DNA from: Brevibacterium aurantiacum
GTDB taxonomy: Bacteria > Actinomycetota > Actinomycetes > Actinomycetales > Brevibacteriaceae
Length of the DNA stretch: 64,000 nt
Direction of reading: 5' to 3'
Assembly (NCBI RefSeq): GCF_900169065.1
Contig: NZ_FXZB01000016.1
Location: 55,542-119,541 of the forward strand
In this document: piece by piece, positions 35,797 through 43,300 of the stretch
How the letters are laid out: the number at the start of each line of letters is the position of its first letter
Position numbering within the stretch: the stretch's first letter is position 1
Made by a program: the position numbers and the translations under genes
The notes under the pieces: model-generated
What the model saw: the letters and a program-made list of their open reading frames with translations, nothing else
The model's database searches: none
Told to the model about the DNA's origin: nothing

Positions 35797-36150
35797 ATGA
35801 AGAGTTCAGGTGCCTCGCTGAGGGAGATGGGGGCGGTCTACGCAGTCCTGCAGGAGTTCGAAGGGAGCGCAGAGGAGGTGGGGTCGCCATACGAGCAGCT
35901 CATGGTGCAGGCCGTGATTTCTCGGATCGGACTGACGGAGAGCTTTGCGCCGGTCAACGTGACGCACTTAGCTGAGCAGTTGGGGACCAGTAAGCCCACT
36001 ATTCGCCGTGCGATCTCCGCCGTCGATGGGGAACTTCTGGAATTCGAAGTGAAAGTGAGCGGCACGGGTCGTGGGCGTCGAGTCAATACTGTGCGGCCGA
36101 CTACGTGGCTGATTGATCGAGTGAGTGAAGTCCTGAAGGAGGAGAACTGA
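35797..36150 (+). CDS. Winged-helix DNA-binding protein of the element
   Basis: A 117-residue protein with a helix-turn-helix in the middle (VTHLAEQLGTSKPTIRRAISAVDGELLEF, about 50-80) followed by a wing-like basic stretch (SGTGRGRRVNTV). It is probably the element's transcriptional regulator, filling the place of KorSA/Pra-type proteins or a copy-control repressor. It starts after GGAAGGAAG. It is followed one base later by the SCO3933-type gene, so the two are co-transcribed. Confidence 0.65.
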   Translation: MKSSGASLREMGAVYAVLQEFEGSAEEVGSPYEQLMVQAVISRIGLTESFAPVNVTHLAEQLGTSKPTIRRAISAVDGELLEFEVKVSGTGRGRRVNTVRPTTWLIDRVSEVLKEEN

Positions 36151-36151
36151 C

Positions 36152-36514
36152 ATGCGACAGATTCCAGTGGATCAGGCGGCGCTCGGCGGTCTTGTGGCTG
36201 TGGGTGTGCGTCCGAAGATGATTCGTCCGGATGGTGGCCAAGGAGAACCCCACCAGAAAGGCAACGCCGACGGATTGCCGGTCTGGTCGGTCGAGGTGTT
36301 GAGGCGCGGTGATGCAGAGGAGGCGAGCGAACTCCTCAACGTGAGCGTAGCGTCGTCCACGAGGCCTGAGGCTGATGGGCCTGTGACCTTCTCGGGGCTT
36401 GCGGGTATTCCGTGGAACTTCAACGGGAAGTCGGGAGTTGCCTTCGTTGCCGCTGGCGTCTCTCCGGCGTCTGGGAGTGGGCGACAGGGATCGAAGCCAG
36501 GGGCTGAGGGCTAA
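36152..36514 (+). CDS. SCO3933-type element protein
   Basis: A 120-residue protein starting MRQIPVDQAALGGLVAVGVRPKMI and containing LPVWSVEVLRRG, LAGIPWNFNGKSGVAFVAAGVSPA. These match the SCO3933 family found in actinomycete integrative elements just before the FtsK-like transfer gene. The exact role is unknown; a regulatory or transfer-accessory function is assumed by family. It ends TAATG, overlapping the next small ORF. Confidence 0.7.
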   Translation: MRQIPVDQAALGGLVAVGVRPKMIRPDGGQGEPHQKGNADGLPVWSVEVLRRGDAEEASELLNVSVASSTRPEADGPVTFSGLAGIPWNFNGKSGVAFVAAGVSPASGSGRQGSKPGAEG

Positions 36515-36663
36515 TGCTCGCAGACTGCCTGGACTTCGGTGTCCGTCTGTTCTTTGGTGACTTGGCGCCGCAATTGTACTTGGCTCTGCCGGGAGTCGTG
36601 CTGTTGGCTGACCGTGCGGACCAGTGGATCACGGGCACTCACTCGATATTTCAGCGGGGTTGA
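36514..36663 (+). CDS. 49-residue element protein
   Basis: A short ORF overlapping the preceding stop by one base (TAATG), ending 3 bases before the translocase start. It contains a hydrophobic core (LALPGVVLLA) that may form one membrane-associated helix. No family is recognised; position resembles small accessory (Spd-like) genes of conjugative plasmids. Confidence 0.45.
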   Translation: MLADCLDFGVRLFFGDLAPQLYLALPGVVLLADRADQWITGTHSIFQRG

Positions 36664-36666
36664 GTC

Positions 36667-38169
36667 GTGAGCACGGTAGTGAGGCGAGTCGTTCGCTGGT
36701 ACCCGTATGTTCTGCGGCTGTCGGTCGCCGTGCTGCTGGCTACCGTGCTGTTCGCGGTGGCGGGTCAGTCGGCTGCAGCCGGTGTCGTGTTAGTACTGCT
36801 CGTGGCGTTCTACGCGGTTGTCGCGCTTCCGGCACGACGGGTGGTGAGAACGTGGTGGATACGCCGGACTCGGCGCGTTCCGTGGGCGTCGGCCTCGGCG
36901 ACGGAGAATGTCCTGTACTACTGGCAGTCGTTGTGTTCCTCTGCGGGGCTTGGGCGTCGGCGCGAGGATGCGGAACGCGAGGAGCTGCGGCGGGTTCGCG
37001 TCGATCATCAGGGTGCTCAGATCAGTGAGGGGCCGTCGGTGTTTGACATGCTGCGTCTGGTTTTCGGGGTTGCCGGTCTGCTACGACTTGGCGCGGATTA
37101 CGTGGAGTTTCCGAAGATCAGGTCGTGGAAGCTTGACGGATCGGGGTTGGTCCTGATCGTCCGTCGGCGTGCGGTCAAGCAGGATGCTATGTCTCTTTCC
37201 GATGCCGGTGTGGTTCGCTACTTAGAACAGGCGATTCGTGAGCTGATTGGTGGAGAGACGAGAGTTACGGCGAAGCCCCAGGGGGCAGACGTCGTGCTTC
37301 GGATCCGTGAGGGCGATCCGCTCGCTCAGGGTGTTGTGCTTTCCAAATTTCCTGCGTTCGATGCAGGGACGGGCACCGTCGCCTATGGCCGTGACACTGA
37401 GGGCGAACCTGCGGCACTGAAAATGTCGGGCCTTTCCGGCTGCGTGGTCGCTGGTCTGCCCGGTGCCGGGAAAACGGCGCTCATGTCGGTGGTCCTCGGG
37501 CCGTTGCTACTTTCTCCTGCCGCGAACGTAGCGGTGTGGGACGGAAAAGGTGGAAGCGATCTCGCGTTCGTTCAGCGGCTGGCTGACGTTTACAGCGTCG
37601 AGGATCGCGATCTAAAGATGGTTGCCGATGCGCTCGAAACGCGTGTGGAAATAATGCGTGACCGGCTCAGGACTCAGAAAGAGGCGCGCGGCAGCTCGAA
37701 TTTCTGGGATGAGAAGCTCGGCGCGACTGCTGAGCATCCCGTGTGCGTCACGGTCGTGGATGAGGTCCAGACCTATGTAGGTTCGGGAGTCGCAGGGCAG
37801 GACAAGGAAAAGAAAAAGGAGGTCGGCAGGATTACTGAGGCGCTCATCGACCTCTTAAAAAGGGGTCGATCAGTGGGCATGTTCACCATTGTGATGACTC
37901 AGAAGCCGACGAGTGATGCCCTGCCGACTGCTATTCGTGATGTGGCTGATCTACGGCTCGCGCTGCGGCTGCGTACGACAGAGTCCGTGAGGGCCGCGCT
38001 GGGTGATGTGCCGGATGATCCTGACCTATCGCCGCTGAACTTCCCCACGGATATGCCTGGTCTGGCATTGATCGACACCGGCGCTGAGTACAGGAAGGTC
38101 CGTGCGCATTTCATCCCGGAAAGCGTGGCCGAGAGGATTATTCAGGAGGCGGCTGATGAGTATGTCTGA
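36667..38169 (+). CDS. FtsK/SpoIIIE-like DNA translocase (TraB-like)
   Basis: A 500-residue membrane-anchored ATPase. Two N-terminal membrane helices (about 17-60) are followed by a basic linker. The ATPase domain has Walker A VAGLPGAGKTAL (about 260-270) and Walker B VCVTVVDEVQTYV (about 358-370). It ends in a short C-terminal tail. By analogy with TraB/TraSA of streptomycete elements, this single protein moves double-stranded DNA from cell to cell. GTG start, coupled to the upstream ORF. It overlaps the next small ORF. Confidence 0.85.
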   Translation: MSTVVRRVVRWYPYVLRLSVAVLLATVLFAVAGQSAAAGVVLVLLVAFYAVVALPARRVVRTWWIRRTRRVPWASASATENVLYYWQSLCSSAGLGRRREDAEREELRRVRVDHQGAQISEGPSVFDMLRLVFGVAGLLRLGADYVEFPKIRSWKLDGSGLVLIVRRRAVKQDAMSLSDAGVVRYLEQAIRELIGGETRVTAKPQGADVVLRIREGDPLAQGVVLSKFPAFDAGTGTVAYGRDTEGEPAALKMSGLSGCVVAGLPGAGKTALMSVVLGPLLLSPAANVAVWDGKGGSDLAFVQRLADVYSVEDRDLKMVADALETRVEIMRDRLRTQKEARGSSNFWDEKLGATAEHPVCVTVVDEVQTYVGSGVAGQDKEKKKEVGRITEALIDLLKRGRSVGMFTIVMTQKPTSDALPTAIRDVADLRLALRLRTTESVRAALGDVPDDPDLSPLNFPTDMPGLALIDTGAEYRKVRAHFIPESVAERIIQEAADEYV

Positions 38170-38314
38170 ACGGGTTTACACGGCGTTGAGTGCAGAACAG
38201 GCGGGGATAATTTTGGCGGCCCTGTCCTGCTGGGGAGATGAGGAATCGGATTCTCTCTCCGAGCGAGTGGCTGACTGCCTGGACGTCGTGCTGGTGGAAC
38301 GATCCAATCAATAG
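38156..38314 (+). CDS. 52-residue element protein
   Basis: A small ORF overlapping the translocase end by 14 bases, with GGAGG upstream. It starts MSMSERVYTALSAEQAGIILAALSCWG. No family was recognised; it may be helical. Position between transfer and integrase genes. Confidence 0.45.
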   Translation: MSMSERVYTALSAEQAGIILAALSCWGDEESDSLSERVADCLDVVLVERSNQ

Positions 38315-38377
38315 CCTCGGCCCGAAGGGTCGGGGGTGCGGCCCGCTGCCTAGGCGGAAGTGCGGAAGGAGATCAAA

Positions 38378-38575
38378 GTGAATGATGAGATGCGGTTTGA
38401 GTTGCACCGGCTCGATGGGGTTGAGCGGGGCCGGCTACTGCGTGCCTTGCATGAGTGGGCGGATCAGAATGGTGATGCGGAGGCTATGGCGCTTTATCGA
38501 AAGGTCTCGGAGGCGACTGAGTTCTACCTGGGCCAGTGCGAGAGTGACAGCGGAAGCTGGGAGCTTCCATTATGA
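38378..38575 (+). CDS. 65-residue element protein upstream of int
   Basis: A small charged protein starting MNDEMRFELHRLDGVERGRLLRALHEWADQNGDAEAMALYRKV. GTG 38,378 follows GGAAGGAG. Its stop overlaps the integrase start (TATGA), so expression is coupled. It does not show a recognisable Xis helix-turn-helix, though this is the place such a gene usually occupies. Confidence 0.5.
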   Translation: MNDEMRFELHRLDGVERGRLLRALHEWADQNGDAEAMALYRKVSEATEFYLGQCESDSGSWELPL

Positions 38576-39498
38576 CTGCGGCGGTTCCCACGCTTGCAGA
38601 GTTCGGCGCTGATCACCTGCCTGCGGTGCTTCGCCAGGTGGCTCCGTCGACTCGGGCTTCCTACGAGATCGGTTGGCGTATAAGGGTGTTGCCGTCGTTA
38701 GGTGATTACCGGCTCGATGAGCTGTCCCCGATGGACTTGGAAGATGCGTACTTCGCATGGTCTGGTGCTCGGTCAACGAAGACTGATGCACGGGCTGTGC
38801 TCTCGCGTGTGTTGCAGCGTGCGGTGCGCGAGCGGCTGATTTGGGCGAATCCTGCTCGGCAGATGGAGCTGCCGCGCCAGAAGACGGAGCCGCGTGATTC
38901 GTACGCGCTCGCGCCTGCACAGCTCAGTGAGCTGTTCATCGTGGTGCCTCGGCGGTATCGGCTGCTGTTCGCCTTGCAGGCGTATGCGGGGCTGCGGCTC
39001 TCGGAGTCTACGGCGGTCACGGTGGGGCAGGTCGAGGTGGAGCGGCGTCTGCTGCTCGTGAACGCTCAGTTGGACCGGCAGGGGCAGCGCGTCACGACGA
39101 AGTCCGGTCGGCCCAGGTACGTCCCGATCCTGCCCGAGCTGCTCGACTACATCGAGGCGCACGACGTTGATTTGGCATCGTCCGATCCGCGGGACTTGCT
39201 GACGACTAGTCCACGGGGCAAGGCGCTGCATCCCTCGAACCTTGCTCGGGAGTTGAAGTGGCGGGAAGTCCGCGCCCGTGTGCGCCCTGGCCTGCGTTGG
39301 CACGATCTCCGTCACCACGCTGCGACAACCTGGTTGGACATGGGGATACCTGCCCACGACGTGCGCGAATTCATGGGGCACAGCTCACTCGCGGTCACGT
39401 CGTTGTACACGACTGCGGGGAAGCAGGCGGCTCGTAGGACGGTGGAACGGTTCTATGACGCAGAGGATGGAAGTGAGGTCAATCGTGAGTCAGCGTGA
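38572..39498 (+). CDS. int: Tyrosine recombinase (integrase)
   Basis: A 308-residue phage-type integrase that recombines the attachment sites. The N-terminal SAM-like core-binding domain spans about 5-95. The catalytic residues are the Arg in YAGLRLSE (about 141), HDLRHHAAT (His and Arg at about 244 and 247), GHSS (about 267) and Tyr in VTSLYTT (about 279). All are present. The gene ends 53 bases before the right repeat, the usual location. It should recombine attL (34,276) with attR (39,551) to excise the element. Confidence 0.9.
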   Translation: MTAAVPTLAEFGADHLPAVLRQVAPSTRASYEIGWRIRVLPSLGDYRLDELSPMDLEDAYFAWSGARSTKTDARAVLSRVLQRAVRERLIWANPARQMELPRQKTEPRDSYALAPAQLSELFIVVPRRYRLLFALQAYAGLRLSESTAVTVGQVEVERRLLLVNAQLDRQGQRVTTKSGRPRYVPILPELLDYIEAHDVDLASSDPRDLLTTSPRGKALHPSNLARELKWREVRARVRPGLRWHDLRHHAATTWLDMGIPAHDVREFMGHSSLAVTSLYTTAGKQAARRTVERFYDAEDGSEVNRESA

Positions 39499-39515
39499 CA
39501 GATGGTTCAGAGATG

Positions 39516-39546
39516 CGAAAACCCCCGCCGTAGCAGGGGCTTCGCT
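39516..39546 (-). terminator. Terminator downstream of restored tRNA-Phe
   Basis: An imperfect hairpin GCGAA-AACCCCCGC/GCAGGGGCTTCGC. On the tRNA strand it ends in GGGGGTTTT. It is carried by the element and parallels the one at 34,241-34,266. Confidence 0.6.
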
Positions 39547-39550
39547 ATTT

Positions 39551-39595
39551 GTGGCTCCGACCGGCGTCGATCCGGTGACCTTTCGATTTTCAGTC
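39551..39595. repeat. Right attachment repeat (attR)
   Basis: Identical to 34,276-34,320 over 45 bases. It lies inside the intact tRNA-Phe gene and supplies its 3' portion. Beyond 39,595 the tRNA sequence continues in chromosomal DNA. Confidence 0.92.
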
Positions 39596-39624
39596 GAACG
39601 CTCTACCAACTGAGCTACAGAGCC
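39552..39624 (-). tRNA. tRNA-Phe (GAA)
   Basis: The reverse strand folds into a full cloverleaf: acceptor GGCTCTG with CGGAGCC, anticodon stem TTCGA/TCGAA with loop CTGAAAA (anticodon GAA) and a normal T-arm. It is the integration target of the element, whose right repeat restores its 3' half. No encoded CCA is seen. Confidence 0.95.
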
Positions 39625-39692
39625 AGGCCGTCAACATACCGAAGTATGCTGAGAGAAACAAAGGCCCTTCCGAAGAAGAGCCTTGTGCTCCG

Positions 39693-39766
39693 CGACCCTG
39701 ACCGGACTCGAACCGGCGACCTCCGCCGTGACAGGGCGGCGCGCTAACCAACTGCGCTACAGGGCC
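39693..39766 (-). tRNA. tRNA-Asp (GTC)
   Basis: The reverse strand starts GGCCCTGTAGCGCAG; the anticodon arm is CCGCC-CTGTCAC-GGCGG (anticodon GTC) and the T-arm GCCGG-TTCGAGT-CCGGT. The acceptor stem pairs with one G-T pair. Part of a Glu-Asp-Phe cluster. Confidence 0.95.
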
Positions 39767-39821
39767 TAACTGGTGTAACTAGTGTATCCGTTGTGGTGGC
39801 GGACTTTCCAATCCTACACCG

Positions 39822-39894
<73 letters not shown>

Positions 39895-40067
39895 CCAGGT
39901 TGTCCTCGGATTCCCCCAGGGCAACGACGTTAAGCTTATCCCAACCTTTTTGCTGAGCGCAAACCGGCAACCCGTGTCCTCGGTCACACTGTTTCGAAGG
40001 CCAGCGAACCGGTGATCGAGAGGGCAGTCCACAGCCGCTTCGGAGACCCTCCCATTAGGCTGGGGAC

Positions 40068-40415
40068 ATGGAAGACCTCAGTGATGAAGAGTTCGAAACG
40101 ATCCTTGATGAGGCAATCGACCAGCTTCCCGCGGGCGTGACCGACGAACTCGACAATGTCGCCCTCTTCGTCGAGGACCGACCCGAGGATGGGAACACGC
40201 ACCTGCTGGGCCTCTATGACGGAACGCCGGTGGGGGAGCGGGGAATCTCCGGCCTCGAACTGCCGGACAACATCTTCCTCTACCGCGACAACCTCATCTC
40301 CTTTGCCGAGGACCGCGATCACCTGCGCAGCGAGATCGTCATCACCATCGTCCACGAGATCGCCCACTTCTACGGAATCGACGACGAACGCCTCCACGAG
40401 ATCGGCTGGGGCTGA
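40068..40415 (+). CDS. Minimal zincin-type metallopeptidase family protein
   Basis: A 115-residue protein with the zinc-binding motif HEIAHFYGIDDERLHEIGW (HExxH followed by an acidic third ligand) at the C-terminus, as in the short 'metallopeptidase family' proteins widespread in actinobacteria. The N-terminal half (MEDLSDEEFETILDEAIDQLP...) is acidic and helical. No signal peptide. Peptidase activity is predicted, not shown. It lies 173 bases beyond the tRNA-Glu gene. Confidence 0.85.
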   Translation: MEDLSDEEFETILDEAIDQLPAGVTDELDNVALFVEDRPEDGNTHLLGLYDGTPVGERGISGLELPDNIFLYRDNLISFAEDRDHLRSEIVITIVHEIAHFYGIDDERLHEIGWG

Positions 40416-40671
40416 ACCCAGACGCCCCTCCGCAGTCCCCGCAAGCGACGGTGAAGTCCAGCGTCACCCCAGGTCGTAGGCGGTGGCAGGTGCTTCATCA
40501 CCCGTCATTGATTGGCGCTTGAGCCGGGACTTCGCTTATTGTGGGCGGGTACCCATCAGCATTCGATACAACATTCCGTCCGTATCGACGCGGGAACACA
40601 GGGGCGAATGCCCCGGGCAGAAGTGCTCCGCGTGTCCTCGCAGATTTACGGGCAGGAGGCACGACCCCTTT

Positions 40672-41172
40672 ATGACAGTGGCATCCAAACCGACAAGCGC
40701 GGCTACCCCGGCCGTCCGTGTACTCAACCTGGCAGGCATCGATTACACCCTGCACAGCTTCGATCACGACCCCAGCACCCGCCGTTACGGGTCCGAAGCA
40801 GCCGATAAGCTCGGCGTCGGCTCCGACCAGGTGTTCAAGACCCTGATGATCCAGGTCGACGGCGAACCCGTCACCGCCCTGGTCCCCGTGTCCGGGCAGC
40901 TCGACCTCAAGGGTCTCGCGTCGGCACGCGGAGCGAAGAAGGCTCAGCTGGCAGGCGTGGCCGAGACCGAGCGCCGCACCGGCTACCCGGTCGGCGGAGT
41001 CTCTCCGTTCGGGCAGCGTCATGCTGTGCCGGTCGTCATCGACCGCACCGCACTCGAGCACTCCTCGGTATTCGTCTCCGCAGGCCGCCGTGGCCTCGAG
41101 ATCGAGATCCGTCCCGAGGACCTCGTCATGCTGACCAATGCACAGGTCGGGAAGATCGCAGCTCTGGACTGA
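40672..41172 (+). CDS. ybaK: YbaK/EbsC-type Cys-tRNA(Pro) deacylase
   Basis: A 166-residue aminoacyl-tRNA editing protein that removes cysteine from mischarged tRNA-Pro. The conserved lysine in DQVFKTLMIQVDG and the GGVSPFGQRHAVPVVID segment are typical. ATG 40,672 is chosen for family length; an upstream in-frame extension has no homology-like sequence. The GGAGG site is unusually far (about 14 bases). The 256-base interval before it shows no gene. Confidence 0.87.
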   Translation: MTVASKPTSAATPAVRVLNLAGIDYTLHSFDHDPSTRRYGSEAADKLGVGSDQVFKTLMIQVDGEPVTALVPVSGQLDLKGLASARGAKKAQLAGVAETERRTGYPVGGVSPFGQRHAVPVVIDRTALEHSSVFVSAGRRGLEIEIRPEDLVMLTNAQVGKIAALD

Positions 41173-41199
41173 TCAGTTCAGCACTGATCAGTTCAGCAC
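41170..41199. repeat. Two tandem 15-bp units between convergent stops
   Basis: TGATCAGTTCAGCAC is repeated twice head to tail (41,170-41,184, 41,185-41,199) and begins a third time. Each unit contains TGATCA. The first unit overlaps the ybaK stop codon. Confidence 0.7.
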
Positions 41200-41202
41200 T
41201 GA

Positions 41203-41814
41203 TCACGCCCATTCGACGTCACCGACGGCGGGCTCTGCCTGACCGGCGGTGACGTCTGCGTATATCGCCAGGGCCGCGTCCACCTCGGCGACGGGGACCA
41301 TCATGTCCAGATGCACGGCGGCACCGTACTGTGACCGTGTCGTCCAGCCCCGGTTCCCGGCCGCCCGATCCAGGGCATTGGCCTGGGCGTAGTCCACCTC
41401 GGCTCGCACCGGCACCAGCTCATGCTTCGTCACGATGCGTGCCGTCTCCAAGGCCGCCGAGGTGGCCTGGCCGTAAGCGCGGACGAGCCCTCCCGCGCCC
41501 AGCAGAGTTCCCCCGAAGTACCTGGTCACGACCGCAACGACGAAGGTCAGCCCGTGGCCGGAGACGACGTCGAGGATCGGCGCCCCGGCCGTTCCTGCTG
41601 GTTCCCCGTCATCGCTGAAGCGCTGTGTGCGCGAATCGGGATCGAGGACGAACGCGGTGCAATGATGGCGCGCCTTCGGGTGGGCGCTGCGGCGCTCGGC
41701 GATGACCTCCCGAGCCTCTGCCTCGTCGGCGACCGGCGCGAGGAAGCCGATGAAGCGTGACTTCTTGATCTCGATCTCGGTCTCAACGGGGGCGGCGATC
41801 GTGCGGTAGGGCAT
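41203..41814 (-). CDS. YigZ/IMPACT family protein
   Basis: A 203-residue protein of the IMPACT/YigZ family. The N-terminal domain has the hallmark KKSRFIGFLAPVADEAEA, HHCTAFVLDP, FSDDGEPAGTAGAPIL and VTRYFGGTLLGAGGLVRAY. The C-terminal ferredoxin-like domain is reduced. ATG 41,814 is chosen because the family begins there; upstream codons are not conserved-looking. The cellular role is unclear, possibly translation- or stress-related by family. It is convergent with ybaK across the 15-bp tandem repeats. Confidence 0.87.
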   Translation of the reverse strand: MPYRTIAAPVETEIEIKKSRFIGFLAPVADEAEAREVIAERRSAHPKARHHCTAFVLDPDSRTQRFSDDGEPAGTAGAPILDVVSGHGLTFVVAVVTRYFGGTLLGAGGLVRAYGQATSAALETARIVTKHELVPVRAEVDYAQANALDRAAGNRGWTTRSQYGAAVHLDMMVPVAEVDAALAIYADVTAGQAEPAVGDVEWA

Positions 41815-41935
41815 GCCGATCACTCTACCGAAGACCACTGACGCGGATCCCGGCAGCACGGGCCGGGACCGTTTCGCCGGAATCTGATCTACGATGAGCG
41901 GACGAACCTGAACAATGGTGAAAGGGTGATGCGTT

Positions 41936-43297
41936 GTGCAGCAGCTCAGCGAAGCTGAAATCTCGGCGATCAAGGACGAATCCGCCAGAGCCTACGAACT
42001 CGATCGAGCGCATGTCTTCCACTCCTGGTCAGCCCAGGAGCTCATCGACCCGATGACCGTCTCCCGCGCGCAGGGGTCGACCATCGTCGACGGTCAGGGA
42101 CAGTCGTTCCTCGACTTCTCCTCACAGCTCGTCAACACCAACATCGGCCACCAGCATCCGAAGGTCGTCCAGGCCATCAAGGACCAGGCGGACCTGCTGT
42201 GCACGATCAGTCCCGCCCACGTCAACGCCGCCCGGTCCGAAGCCGCCCGCCTCATCACCGAACGCACCCCGGCCGGTCTGGACCACGTGTTCTTCACCAA
42301 CGGCGGCGCCGATGCCAACGAGCATGCGATCCGCATGGCCCGGCTGCACACCGGCAAACACAAGATCCTCTCCCGATACCGCTCGTATCACGGGGGCACG
42401 GAGACGGCCGTCAACGTCACCGGTGACCCGCGCCGCTGGTCCAATGACCGTGGCGACTCCGGTGTCGTCCATTTCTTCGGGCCCTTCCTCTACCGGTCCG
42501 AATTCTCGGCCACCACCGAGGCGGAGGAGACCGAGAGGACTCTGCGCCACCTCGAGCGCACCATCGAACTCGAGGGTCCGTCGACGATCGCCGCGATCAT
42601 CCTCGAGTCCATCCCCGGCACGGCCGGCATCATGCTGCCTGGCAGCGAGTACATGCAGGGCGTGCGAGCCCTGTGCGACAAACACGACATCATCTATATC
42701 GCCGACGAGGTGATGGCCGGATTCGGGCGGGCCGGCAAATGGTTCGCCTTCGAACACTTCGATGTGGTGCCCGACATCATCACCTTCGCCAAGGGCGTGA
42801 ACTCCGGCTACGTGCCCCTAGGCGGAGTGATCATGGACGAGGAGATCTACGGTTCCTTCGCGCAGAAGGCCTACCCCGGCGGGCTCACGTACTCGGGCCA
42901 CCCGCTGGCCTGTGCCGCAGCAGTCGCGACGCTCAAGGCGATGGACGAGGAGGGCATGATCGAGCACGCCGAGCGCATCGGTGAGGAGATCATCGGGCCC
43001 AGGCTGCGCCAGATCGCGGAGAACTCGAAGCATGTCGGCGAAGTCCGCGGAGTCGGTGCCTTCTGGGCGATCGAACTGGTCTGGGACAAGGAATCGAGGG
43101 AACCGCTGGCACCCTACGGGGGCGGCTCACCCGAGGTCGCCTCGGTGGTGGCTGCGCTCAAAGAACACGGGGTGGTGCCCTTCAACAACTACCACCGTCT
43201 CCATGTGGTCCCGCCGATCAACATCAGCGAAGAGGACCTCGAAACCGGCCTCGGCGTCTTCGAGAAGGTGCTCACCGACCTCGACTTCTCCCGCTGA
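41936..43297 (+). CDS. Class III PLP-dependent aminotransferase
   Basis: A 453-residue omega-amino acid:pyruvate- or taurine-type transaminase. FFTNGGADANEHAIRMAR (phosphate-binding, about 120), DIIYIADEVMAGFGRAGKWF (PLP aspartate, about 255) and the Schiff-base lysine in ITFAKGVNSGY (Lys286) are all present. The GTG start is near position 1 of the family. It lies next to an amidohydrolase and a ThDP enzyme on the opposite strand. The amine donor (taurine, beta-alanine, GABA or other) cannot be read. Confidence 0.87.
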   Translation: MQQLSEAEISAIKDESARAYELDRAHVFHSWSAQELIDPMTVSRAQGSTIVDGQGQSFLDFSSQLVNTNIGHQHPKVVQAIKDQADLLCTISPAHVNAARSEAARLITERTPAGLDHVFFTNGGADANEHAIRMARLHTGKHKILSRYRSYHGGTETAVNVTGDPRRWSNDRGDSGVVHFFGPFLYRSEFSATTEAEETERTLRHLERTIELEGPSTIAAIILESIPGTAGIMLPGSEYMQGVRALCDKHDIIYIADEVMAGFGRAGKWFAFEHFDVVPDIITFAKGVNSGYVPLGGVIMDEEIYGSFAQKAYPGGLTYSGHPLACAAAVATLKAMDEEGMIEHAERIGEEIIGPRLRQIAENSKHVGEVRGVGAFWAIELVWDKESREPLAPYGGGSPEVASVVAALKEHGVVPFNNYHRLHVVPPINISEEDLETGLGVFEKVLTDLDFSR

Positions 43298-43300
43298 GCT

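Larger units (their letters stand above)
34276..39595. mobile_element. Mini actinomycete integrative element (AICE-like) in tRNA-Phe
   Basis: A DNA segment bounded by perfect 45-bp direct repeats that match the 3' end of the tRNA-Phe gene, about 5.3 kb from repeat to repeat. It contains a rolling-circle Rep gene, a possible origin region, a winged-helix regulator, an SCO3933-type protein, an FtsK/TraB-like translocase, small ORFs and a tyrosine integrase immediately before the right repeat. This is the layout of pSAM2-type actinomycete integrative and conjugative elements, but much smaller. Codon use has visibly more T/A at third positions than the flanking chromosome. No Xis-like gene was recognised. 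Confidence 0.88.

Noticed and set aside
41170..41205. Start of a CRISPR or long tandem array
   Set aside because: Only two full 15-bp units plus a short third one, without spacers or cas genes.
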